From CAYJAZ01 sp964369165 (GTDB lineage: Bacteria; Desulfobacterota; Desulfovibrionia; Desulfovibrionales; Desulfovibrionaceae), in contig CAYJFE010000089.1 in assembly GCA_964369165.1 (NCBI GenBank), positions 1 through 9,768 of the forward strand: DNA of 9,768 nt. The letters are read 5' to 3'. Positions 1 to 5,822 of the stretch are shown one piece after another (the stretch's first letter is position 1; the number at the start of each line of letters is the position of its first letter). Below the pieces are notes generated by a model. That model was not told the DNA's origin. It ran no database searches and saw nothing but the letters and a program-made list of their open reading frames with translations. The translations under genes were made by a program, and so were the position numbers.

Positions 1-1
1 T

Positions 2-50
2 TTGAGGGGGAAGAACCATAACTTTTCAAAGTTTGGTTCTTCCCCCTCAA
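2..50 (-). terminator. Hairpin terminator downstream of metG
   Basis: Two perfectly complementary 17-nt arms (2-18 and 34-50) enclose a loop that can itself pair further (20-25 with 28-33). The outer stem contains a run of five G:C pairs. It begins only a few bases past the metG stop, which is where a factor-independent terminator for the leftward operon should be. No U-run is visible on the plus-strand side, and the tail on the metG strand runs off the window edge. The element could therefore be a bidirectional terminator between convergent genes, or a dispersed palindrome. The outer stem sequence recurs at 9720. Confidence 0.65.
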
Positions 51-54
51 TAAT

Positions 55-2007
55 TTAAGATACCTTAGATCCCTTCTCTACATTCTTTAATGTAGTGAGG
101 AGGGCTAAATTATTATCATCACCGCCTGTGAGGATCATGCCTTGCGATTCTAAACCACGGATTTTTCTTGGCGCAAGGTTTGCAACTACTATAAGTTGTT
201 TGCCGATTAAATCTTCCGGTTTTACGTGCTCGGCAATGCCAGAACATATTTGACGAGGCTTTTCTTCGCCAAGATCAATTTCAAGGCGCAAAAGTTTGTC
301 AGCATTCGGGTGCTGTTCAGCAACTAAAACTGTGCCCACCTTCATTTCAACTTTTTGGAAGTCAGCAAAATCAAGGAAATCATTTTTTGCTTCTTCTTTC
401 TTTTCTTTTTTAGATTCTTTAGCTTCTTTTTTTACTGGCTCTTTTTTCGCCACTTCTTGACGTGGGAAAAGATTTGATGAAGCTGCAATTGTAGCATCGT
501 CAATTAGATTTTGATGCGCTACAATAATATTTTCAAGAGTGTCAGCTGTAAAAACTTCTTCTGAAGGCTTATTGAGTTGCTCTTGTAATGCCATTGAAGC
601 TTTTGGCATAACAGGATAAAGCATATAAGCCACTTTATACATATTTTCTAAAAGCACACGCATAACCGTTTGTAAACGCGCAGTATTTCCTTCTTTTTTC
701 AAAGCCCAAGGTGCTTGAGTGTCCACATATTTATTCATGGCTCGCACACTTTCCCATAAGGCATCAAGGCCTTGAGAAAAACGAATTTCTTTGAAGAGGT
801 TAATATAATTATGGCAAGCGTCTACAGTTAGTTCGCAAAGTGCTTTATCGTCTTCTTGCAATTCTGTCACTAGAGGTATTTTAGATTCAAAATACTGCTT
901 TGTCATAGAAAGTACACGAGAAAAGAGATTGCCTAAATCATTGGCTAAATCAGAATTGATACGAGTGATAAAAGCTTCGTCGGTGAAAGAAGCGTCAGAG
1001 CCAAAATTCATTTCACGCATAAGGAAGTAGCGGAATTGATCGATTCCAAATTCCTTGCAGACATAGTAAGGGTCTACAACATTGCCGAGTGATTTTGACA
1101 TCTTAGTGTCTTTCACTAACCAATAGCCGTGTACATTTAAATGCTTGAAAAGTGGAATTTCGGCAGACTTTAACATAGTAGGCCAGAAAATGCCGTGTGG
1201 TTTTAAAATATCTTTAGCAATCATATGCTCAACGCCAGACCATCTTTCTTCAAAATCTTTCATGCTAGGCGCATTTTCATCGGCACTATAACCCATGCCT
1301 GTAAGATAGCTTGAAAGCGCATCAAACCAAACATAGCAAACATAATCTTTATCAAAAGGAAGCTCAACACCCCAATCTAAACGAGTTTTTGGGCGTGAAA
1401 TACATAAATCTTCTAAAACATTTGCTTCAAGCATGGCAAGAGTTTCATTTCTATAGCGTTCAGGGCGAATAAAATCTGGATTATCAATAATATATTGCTT
1501 GAGCCAATCCTGATATTTTGTCATTTTGAAGAAATAGTTCTTTTCAGCAATATATTCAGGCTTTGTTTGGTGCTGAGGGCAAAGGCCTTCTTCAAGCTCT
1601 TTTTCAGTATAAAATCTTTCGCAACCAAAGCAATAATGTCCGCCGTATTCTGCAAAGTAGATGTCGCCTTTGTCATAAACTTTTTGCAAGATAGATTGAA
1701 CCACTTCTTTGTGTTCAGGGGAAGAAGTTCTTATAAAGGCATCGTTATTGATGTCAAACTCTTTCCACATCTGAGAAAAAAGAATGGAGATTGAATCCGT
1801 AAATTCTTGTGCAGGCATATTGTTTTGTGCGGCTGCTTTGACAATTTTATCGCCGTGCTCGTCTGTGCCTGTTAAAAAGAAAGTCTTTTCACCAAGCATT
1901 GTGTGGAAGCGTTTTTGCATATCTGCCATAAAAGTAGTGTAGGCATGGCCTAAATGCGGCTTTGCGTTGACATAATAAATTGGGGTTGTGAGTGAATAAC
2001 TGTTCAT
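55..2007 (-). CDS. metG: Methionyl-tRNA synthetase
   Basis: Class I aminoacyl-tRNA synthetase that charges tRNA-Met with methionine in the cytoplasm, for both initiation and elongation. All expected parts are visible in 650 residues. The HIGH signature is PHLGH (17-21), followed by TGTDEHG (46-52). A single zinc knuckle has Cys126, Cys129, Cys143 and His146, a CxxC...CxxH pattern like that of Thermus-type enzymes. KMSKS is at 302-306. An alpha-helical anticodon-binding domain spans about 385-515, with the NKYVDxxxPW signature near 425-434. A Lys/Glu-rich linker (519-541) joins a C-terminal OB-fold tRNA-binding domain (about 545-650, Trbp111/EMAPII type) that usually mediates dimerisation and tRNA affinity. 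The ATG is preceded by AAAGG about 7 nt upstream. It is the last gene of the cpoB-ricT-metG operon, 18 nt after ricT. Identification is essentially certain. Confidence 0.98.
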   Translation of the reverse strand: MNSYSLTTPIYYVNAKPHLGHAYTTFMADMQKRFHTMLGEKTFFLTGTDEHGDKIVKAAAQNNMPAQEFTDSISILFSQMWKEFDINNDAFIRTSSPEHKEVVQSILQKVYDKGDIYFAEYGGHYCFGCERFYTEKELEEGLCPQHQTKPEYIAEKNYFFKMTKYQDWLKQYIIDNPDFIRPERYRNETLAMLEANVLEDLCISRPKTRLDWGVELPFDKDYVCYVWFDALSSYLTGMGYSADENAPSMKDFEERWSGVEHMIAKDILKPHGIFWPTMLKSAEIPLFKHLNVHGYWLVKDTKMSKSLGNVVDPYYVCKEFGIDQFRYFLMREMNFGSDASFTDEAFITRINSDLANDLGNLFSRVLSMTKQYFESKIPLVTELQEDDKALCELTVDACHNYINLFKEIRFSQGLDALWESVRAMNKYVDTQAPWALKKEGNTARLQTVMRVLLENMYKVAYMLYPVMPKASMALQEQLNKPSEEVFTADTLENIIVAHQNLIDDATIAASSNLFPRQEVAKKEPVKKEAKESKKEKKEEAKNDFLDFADFQKVEMKVGTVLVAEQHPNADKLLRLEIDLGEEKPRQICSGIAEHVKPEDLIGKQLIVVANLAPRKIRGLESQGMILTGGDDNNLALLTTLKNVEKGSKVS

Positions 2008-2025
2008 TTATCTACCTTTAATCTT

Positions 2026-2985
2026 CTAATTTTCTGCAAATTCTTCGTCAAAGATATGCAAGTCTGGGTCTTTATCAATCATATCTTGGTCGACAGAATA
2101 ATTCATATAGGGTTCGGGTTTGTAGGGTTGATGATTTTTTTGCTGCGGCGCTTGTTGATTAGGGTTTGGTTGACTTTCAGGTCTTTGCGGATTAATGCTT
2201 TCCCATTCCTCTAAAGTCATTTCGATTTCGCCTTCTGTTTCTGTTAATAAGGCAATGCTATTTCTAAACATATTCGCACGCAAAACACGCATATGCCCGC
2301 GATCAGTATTGTATCTTTTGCCAAGTTTTGGGCAAGTTTTGTGAAAACTTTCGTAGACATCTTGCTCAAAAGATAGGCAACATAAAAGACGAGAACAAAT
2401 GCCTGAAATCTTAGTTGGATTCAAAAAGAGATTTTGCTCTTTTGCCATCTTGATTGTAACAGGCGCAAAAGTTGTGAGATAACGCCTACAACAGCAAATC
2501 ATGCCGCAGTTGCCAAGTGAGCCAACCATCTGCGTTTCATGCCTTACGCCAATTTGGCGCAGTTCAATTCTTGTTCTGTATTCACGAACTAAGTCTTTGA
2601 CTAATTCACGAAAGTCTATACGATTTGGCGCAGTAAAATAAAATACAAGCTTAGATCTGTCAGACAAAAGAGCCACGTCAACAATCTTCATATCAAGCTC
2701 ACGCTCTCTTATGCATTTTGTGCAGAATTTCTTTGACTTGTTGACAGTGTCTTCATTTTCAAGCGCGTAGGATTCTTCCGTTTCAGAAGGGAGCGAAACT
2801 GTTGGGCTTGAAGGGGGAAGAACTTCATCACAATAAGGTCTTTGCCAAGAAACACGCGCGTAATAACTCTCTTCTGCTGTTTTAGCCAGAACAAGAGTAT
2901 TATAAACTATTGGAGTTTCGCTTTCGTAAATGCAAGGAATGATTTGCCCGTATTGGTGTGATTGTATGCCGATGATTTGTTTCAT
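2026..2985 (-). CDS. ricT: PSP1-domain regulatory iron-sulfur protein (RicT/YaaT family)
   Basis: Belongs to the PSP1 C-terminal domain family (RicT/YaaT, often labelled stage 0 sporulation protein). In Bacillus, RicT works with RicA and RicF, binds 4Fe-4S clusters and stimulates RNase Y-dependent mRNA maturation. Its job in non-spore-forming Gram-negatives is not settled. The sequence shows the family core: GNCGMICCCRRYL (158-170), then an FxPVxIKMAKxQNLxLNPTKISGxCxRLxCCLxFE stretch (173-207). The cysteines are Cys160, Cys164-166, Cys197 and Cys202-203, with Cys218 after the core. There is an additional CxxC at 88-91. The C-terminal tail (about 265-319) is Pro/Gln/Asn-rich, looks disordered and ends acidic. 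At 319 residues it is slightly long for the family because of this tail. The AGGT ribosome site overlaps the stop codon of the upstream lipoprotein gene, which suggests coupled translation. Linkage to metG is common for this family. Confidence 0.88.
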   Translation of the reverse strand: MKQIIGIQSHQYGQIIPCIYESETPIVYNTLVLAKTAEESYYARVSWQRPYCDEVLPPSSPTVSLPSETEESYALENEDTVNKSKKFCTKCIRERELDMKIVDVALLSDRSKLVFYFTAPNRIDFRELVKDLVREYRTRIELRQIGVRHETQMVGSLGNCGMICCCRRYLTTFAPVTIKMAKEQNLFLNPTKISGICSRLLCCLSFEQDVYESFHKTCPKLGKRYNTDRGHMRVLRANMFRNSIALLTETEGEIEMTLEEWESINPQRPESQPNPNQQAPQQKNHQPYKPEPYMNYSVDQDMIDKDPDLHIFDEEFAEN

Positions 2986-2994
2986 TAAATAGAC

Positions 2995-3924
2995 CTAGAG
3001 AGGTTGAAGTTTGAGCTGCTGAGCTTTTTTAGCGGCTTCTGAATTTGGCCAATCTTCATAAAGAACAGTGGTGTGTAAGGATGAATTTGGATAATCGCCA
3101 AGACGTGCGTAGGTGAGGGCGATTTTTAAAAGTGAATCCGCAGATTTTGAAGATTGTGGAAATCTTGCCAAAACGTCTTTAAAAGCCAAAATAGCTTCCG
3201 AGAAATTTTCTTCTGCATAATAACATTCGCCTTTCCAGTAGATTGCGTTTGCCACATAGGAAGAAGAAGGATAAGTTTTTAAGAAGAGGTCAAAGGCTTT
3301 TAGAGCATCGGCATATCTTCTTGTTCTATAAAGATTTAGTGCGGCTTGATAGGCTTCATTTTGGGTGAGGCCAGCAATTGTTGTAGGTGTAGGGGCTTTT
3401 TTAGGCGGTGTTTGCACATTTTGAGTGTGCGTATTTGTTTGACTTTGCCCTGCTAGTGGCTCTTGCTGATTATGTGTTGGTAAAATCAGGGCTAATTCTT
3501 CACTCGCACTTGGGGCAAGAGGTATATCAGCATTGTGCTGGTTTTCAATTTGTTGATTTGCGAGTGCTTGCTGGTTTTGAGGAGCTTGCGTAACAGCTTG
3601 AGTATTAGTTGGCGCAATGTTCACAGGTGCAGGAGAGAGTGGAATGTCGTCCTCTGGGGTTTGCGCACCAGCATATTCTACTTCTTTATGTGGAATGACA
3701 ATTTCTTGAGAGTTTGCCTGTATACTTGCTTGCCCACTAGGAATAGTAAGGTCAGATTCGTAAGTGGAAACAGTGCCATTTTCAAGATTGTTTATTCTTA
3801 GGCTGTTTTCTAAAACTGCGCTTTGCAGATTTTCAACTTCTATTTGTATATTACTCACGTCTGATTTACTTGCGCAAGCGGTAAGCAGAATGAAATTTAA
3901 ACTAAGAAAAAATAATTTTTTCAT
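2995..3924 (-). CDS. ybgF: CpoB/YbgF-type TPR lipoprotein of the Tol-Pal system
   Basis: A periplasm-facing lipoprotein that in better-known bacteria coordinates Tol-Pal outer-membrane constriction with peptidoglycan synthesis at division. The start is a tandem Met-Met. I take the second ATG (309 residues) because AGGAG then sits 5 nt upstream; the first ATG, at 3925-3927, would be only 2 nt away. A hydrophobic signal ends in lipobox LTAC (14-17) with Ala at +2, which predicts retention in the outer membrane. Residues about 23-50 form a short heptad-like coiled coil, the usual trimerisation segment. A long Gln/Asn/Pro-rich linker (50-185) carries two near-copies of a DIPL(S/A)P motif (93 and 133). 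Three tetratricopeptide repeats fill about 187-300, the C-terminal YbgF module. E. coli CpoB is soluble with a cleaved signal, so the lipidated form differs. No tol or pal genes are adjacent. It is the first gene of the leftward operon. Confidence 0.85.
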   Translation of the reverse strand: MKKLFFLSLNFILLTACASKSDVSNIQIEVENLQSAVLENSLRINNLENGTVSTYESDLTIPSGQASIQANSQEIVIPHKEVEYAGAQTPEDDIPLSPAPVNIAPTNTQAVTQAPQNQQALANQQIENQHNADIPLAPSASEELALILPTHNQQEPLAGQSQTNTHTQNVQTPPKKAPTPTTIAGLTQNEAYQAALNLYRTRRYADALKAFDLFLKTYPSSSYVANAIYWKGECYYAEENFSEAILAFKDVLARFPQSSKSADSLLKIALTYARLGDYPNSSLHTTVLYEDWPNSEAAKKAQQLKLQPL

Positions 3925-3958
3925 CATTGCTCCTCTCTTTTAATTGCGGAATTTGTGA

Positions 3959-3987
3959 AATATACAAGAATTACAGTTTTTTTGCAA
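3959..3987 (-). promoter_or_regulatory. Sigma-70-type promoter for the cpoB-ricT-metG operon
   Basis: On the minus strand, a -35 box TTGCAA (3982-3987) and a -10 box TATATT (3959-3964) are separated by exactly 17 bp. The -35 matches the consensus at four of six positions and the -10 at five of six. The predicted start near 3952 gives a leader of about 25-30 nt ahead of the lipoprotein ATG. An A-tract lies in the spacer. Confidence 0.6.
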
Positions 3988-4033
3988 GTCTTTAAGCTTT
4001 GAAAAAAAATCCTTTAACTCTATGCTGTTAAAC

Positions 4034-4062
4034 TTGACAAGCGCATAAAAAGTGCATATATT
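4034..4062 (+). promoter_or_regulatory. rpoZ: Strong sigma-70-type promoter for rpoZ (and possibly dnaJ)
   Basis: A perfect -35 TTGACA (4034-4039), a 17-bp spacer and a -10 TATATT (4057-4062, five of six matches) lie 57 nt before the rpoZ ATG. The predicted start is near 4069. Upstream is strongly A/T-rich with an A-run at 4002-4009. This is the closest match to the housekeeping promoter consensus in the window, and it is divergent from the promoter at 3959-3987, with the two -35 boxes about 46 bp apart. Confidence 0.75.
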
Positions 4063-4119
4063 GAGCGACAAACTTTTTAGGAAGTTCTCTATTTTTTAAC
4101 CATAATTTATGAGGTTATC

Positions 4120-4341
4120 ATGGCAAGAATAACAGTAGAAGACTGTCAACAACGTGTAAATAATCGCTTTTTATTGGTGCAGATGGCTATCAAACGCGTG
4201 AAACAATACCGCGAAGGCTACGAACCTTTAATCGAAACACGCAACAAAGAGGCCGTCACTGCTTTACGCGAAATCGCCCAAGGAAAAATTTTTCCTGAAG
4301 ATATGAGCTATTACACTCCTTCTGAAGAAGAAGCACGCTAA
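4120..4341 (+). CDS. rpoZ: RNA polymerase omega subunit
   Basis: The small omega subunit helps assemble RNA polymerase by clamping the beta-prime C-terminus. In proteobacteria it contributes to the ppGpp-binding site 1. The 73 residues show the family pattern: MARITVEDC at the start, NRFLLVxxAxKRxKQ at about 15-29, and the NKEAVTALREIAxGKI block (42-57). The length is typical of the short delta-type omega proteins. A GAGG ribosome site sits 5 nt before the ATG. It is transcribed from the strong promoter at 4034-4062. dnaJ follows 96 nt downstream on the same strand with no clear terminator between them, so co-transcription is possible. Confidence 0.96.
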   Translation: MARITVEDCQQRVNNRFLLVQMAIKRVKQYREGYEPLIETRNKEAVTALREIAQGKIFPEDMSYYTPSEEEAR

Positions 4342-4351
4342 ATTTTTACCC

Positions 4352-4422
4352 ATATTCTCTGTGTTTAGGTTTTTGCATTGTTGTTTCTACAATAAAAGAG
4401 CTCAAATTCACATGGAGAATAT
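4352..4422 (+). promoter_or_regulatory. Structured leader and weak promoter ahead of dnaJ
   Basis: In the 96-nt gap between rpoZ and dnaJ, ATATTCTC (4352-4359) is perfectly complementary to GAGAATAT (4415-4422). Inside that span lies a second dyad, ATTGT-N7-ACAAT (4377-4393), whose right arm contains a -10-like TACAAT (4388-4393). No good -35 box is present at 16-18 bp. Short dyads over a -10 can be operator sites, but the arms are only 5 bp and chance is a real alternative. No CIRCE element or clear heat-shock sigma promoter is visible. Confidence 0.3.
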
Positions 4423-4437
4423 ACTTATTTAAAGAAC

Positions 4438-5553
4438 ATGAGTAAACGCAGTTTTTATGAAGTTTTAGAAGTTGCTCAAGACGCAACCGAAGAAGAAATC
4501 AAGAAGGCCTATAGGGCTAAAGCTCTCAAGTTTCACCCAGACAGAAATCCTGGTGATAACGAAGCAGAAGAAAAATTTAAAGAAGCTGCCGAAGCTTATG
4601 AAGTTTTAGGCAATGCCACAAAAAGAGCAAACTACGATAAATATGGCTCAGCCGATCCTTTCGGTAATGGCGGCTTTAACGGCTTTAATTCCACCGATGA
4701 TATTTTCTCAAGCTTTGGCGATATCTTTGGTGATTTATTTGGCTTTAGCGGAAGAGCTGGCGCAACTAATCGCCCACGCCAAGGCTCGGATCTACGCTAT
4801 AATTTGACTATGACTTTTAGAGAAGCGGCAAAAGGAATGAGCACAACTTTGCGTATTCCGCGCACAGCTTCATGTAATGAATGTGATGGAACTGGAGCCG
4901 CGCCAGGCTCTGAACCTGTCACTTGCTCACGCTGTCAAGGTGCAGGGCAAATTCGTCAATCCGCTGGCTTTTTCCAGGTAAGCACTCCTTGTAATGCTTG
5001 CGGAGGCCGTGGTAAAGTGATTTCTAAACCTTGTCCTAAATGTAAAGGGCACGGGCAGATTGAAGAAGAACGCGCGCTTGATGTGAAAATTCCTGCCGGT
5101 GTTTTTACAGGTGCAAGAATGCGCCTTCGCGGTGAAGGCGATAGCGGCTCTAACGGCGGACCTAATGGCGATTTATATGTCGTTATTACGGTTGAGGACG
5201 ATAAAGTTTTCGATCGTCAAGATCAAAATCTTATCTACAAAGTGGATATTTCCTTTGTGCACGCAACATTAGGTGCGAAAATTAAAGTGCCTACGCTTGA
5301 CGAAAAGGAAGAAGAAATCGAATTTGAAATTCCTGCTGGTACGCAAACTGGCACAGTTTTGAGTATCAAAGGAAAGGGTTTGCCTTACCCTAATGAAAAC
5401 AGATACGGCGACTTATTATTGCCTATCCATGTGAAGATCCCTAGGGATATTTCAAAAGAGCAAGAAGAACTTTTGCTCAAATACGAGAAGCTTGAAAAAC
5501 AGCACGACAGTAAAATCACTACCAAGATGAAAAAACTATTTAAAAATAAATAG
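4438..5553 (+). CDS. dnaJ: Chaperone DnaJ (type I Hsp40)
   Basis: Co-chaperone that delivers unfolded clients to DnaK and stimulates its ATPase. At 371 residues it is a full-length type I J-protein. The J domain spans about 4-70 with HPD at 33-35. A Gly/Phe-rich region follows (about 74-105). Four zinc-binding CxxCxGxG repeats are intact, starting at Cys146, Cys163, Cys185 and Cys199. The two C-terminal beta domains (about 210-350) end in a Lys-rich tail. The start fits the family because the J domain begins within a few residues of the Met. The only Shine-Dalgarno-like sequence is a poor AAAGA close to the ATG, so initiation may be weak or coupled. A six-codon frame (4412-4432) ends just before it. 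dnaK and grpE are not in the window. Heat-shock control is expected from the family, but no recognised site is visible. Confidence 0.97.
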   Translation: MSKRSFYEVLEVAQDATEEEIKKAYRAKALKFHPDRNPGDNEAEEKFKEAAEAYEVLGNATKRANYDKYGSADPFGNGGFNGFNSTDDIFSSFGDIFGDLFGFSGRAGATNRPRQGSDLRYNLTMTFREAAKGMSTTLRIPRTASCNECDGTGAAPGSEPVTCSRCQGAGQIRQSAGFFQVSTPCNACGGRGKVISKPCPKCKGHGQIEEERALDVKIPAGVFTGARMRLRGEGDSGSNGGPNGDLYVVITVEDDKVFDRQDQNLIYKVDISFVHATLGAKIKVPTLDEKEEEIEFEIPAGTQTGTVLSIKGKGLPYPNENRYGDLLLPIHVKIPRDISKEQEELLLKYEKLEKQHDSKITTKMKKLFKNK

Positions 5554-5555
5554 TT
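5534..5555 (+). repeat. AT-rich inverted repeat across the dnaJ stop codon
   Basis: AACTATTTA (5534-5542) and TAAATAGTT (5547-5555) are perfectly complementary around a 4-nt AAAA loop, covering the last codons and the TAG stop of dnaJ. Seven of the nine pairs are A:T or T:A and no U-run follows, so it would be a weak terminator at best. It may slow 3'-end decay or be chance in AT-rich DNA. Confidence 0.4.
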
Positions 5556-5578
5556 CTTATGAAGTAATCGGTAGTTTA

Positions 5579-5610
5579 TGTGCGAAAGCTTTAAAGTTTA
5601 ATTTCGCACA
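5579..5610 (+). terminator. Hairpin downstream of dnaJ
   Basis: Perfect 9-bp arms at 5579-5587 and 5602-5610 start about 25 nt after the dnaJ stop. The stem is mixed in composition, with the GTGCG half supplying the strength. The downstream sequence is not U-rich, so a factor-independent terminator is not assured. It could be an RNA-stabilising hairpin instead. Confidence 0.4.
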
Positions 5611-5667
5611 AATTGCGAATGAGGTTTTTGCTAGAAAAGAAAGCAAAATCACTCGAAATTTGGGGCA

Positions 5668-5695
5668 TTTACTTAGCCCGTAATCAGAATATAGC
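5668..5695 (+). promoter_or_regulatory. Candidate promoter for the helicase operon
   Basis: TTTACT (5668-5673) and TATAGC (5690-5695) match the -35 and -10 consensus at four of six positions each, with a 16-bp spacer. If used, it gives an untranslated leader of about 120 nt before the helicase ATG. It is the best pair I found in this gap, but the match is only moderate. Confidence 0.3.
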
Positions 5696-5822
5696 TAGTT
5701 TTTCAAGTTTTGGCGTTAAGGGAAGAAAGAGCTATGTGCATTATTAAAGTGCGTGCAAGCATTTATTTGCGAGAAAAGCAAGAAATTGACTTGTAAAGAG
5801 CACTTCATCAAGGAAAAAAACC

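Larger units (their letters stand above)
5554..5822 (+). other. 269-nt non-coding leader region between dnaJ and the helicase gene
   Basis: No convincing protein gene lies here on either strand. Four things can be seen. First, a perfect 9-bp hairpin TGTGCGAAA/TTTCGCACA (5579-5587 with 5602-5610) has a 14-nt loop and no U-run. It is the likeliest end of the dnaJ transcript. Second, a candidate promoter lies at 5668-5695. Third, a 20-codon frame at 5734-5796, starting Met-Cys-Ile-Ile, is preceded by a purine-rich stretch and ends 26 nt before the helicase start. Fourth, AAGTGC (5748-5753) can pair with GCACTT (5799-5804). The helicase ribosome site AAGGA lies about 8 nt before its ATG. Confidence 0.5.

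Noticed and set aside
1495..1794. 99-codon frame antisense to metG
   Set aside because: It lies entirely inside conserved MetRS sequence, and its translation shows no domain pattern.
2808..2822. Third copy of the flanking hairpin motif (GGGGGAAGAAC inside ricT)
   Set aside because: It shares 11 nt with the 1-50 element but encodes conserved-frame residues VLPPSS on the minus strand and has no complementary arm nearby, so it is most likely coincidence.
3408..3801. Two frames antisense to the lipoprotein gene (3408-3593 and 3535-3801)
   Set aside because: They sit opposite the Q/N/P-rich linker, whose biased codons leave the antisense strand open. They have no ribosome site or recognisable product.
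5740..5810. Small minus-strand frame (about 30 codons) in the pre-helicase gap
   Set aside because: No ribosome site precedes its ATG and the translation is undistinguished.
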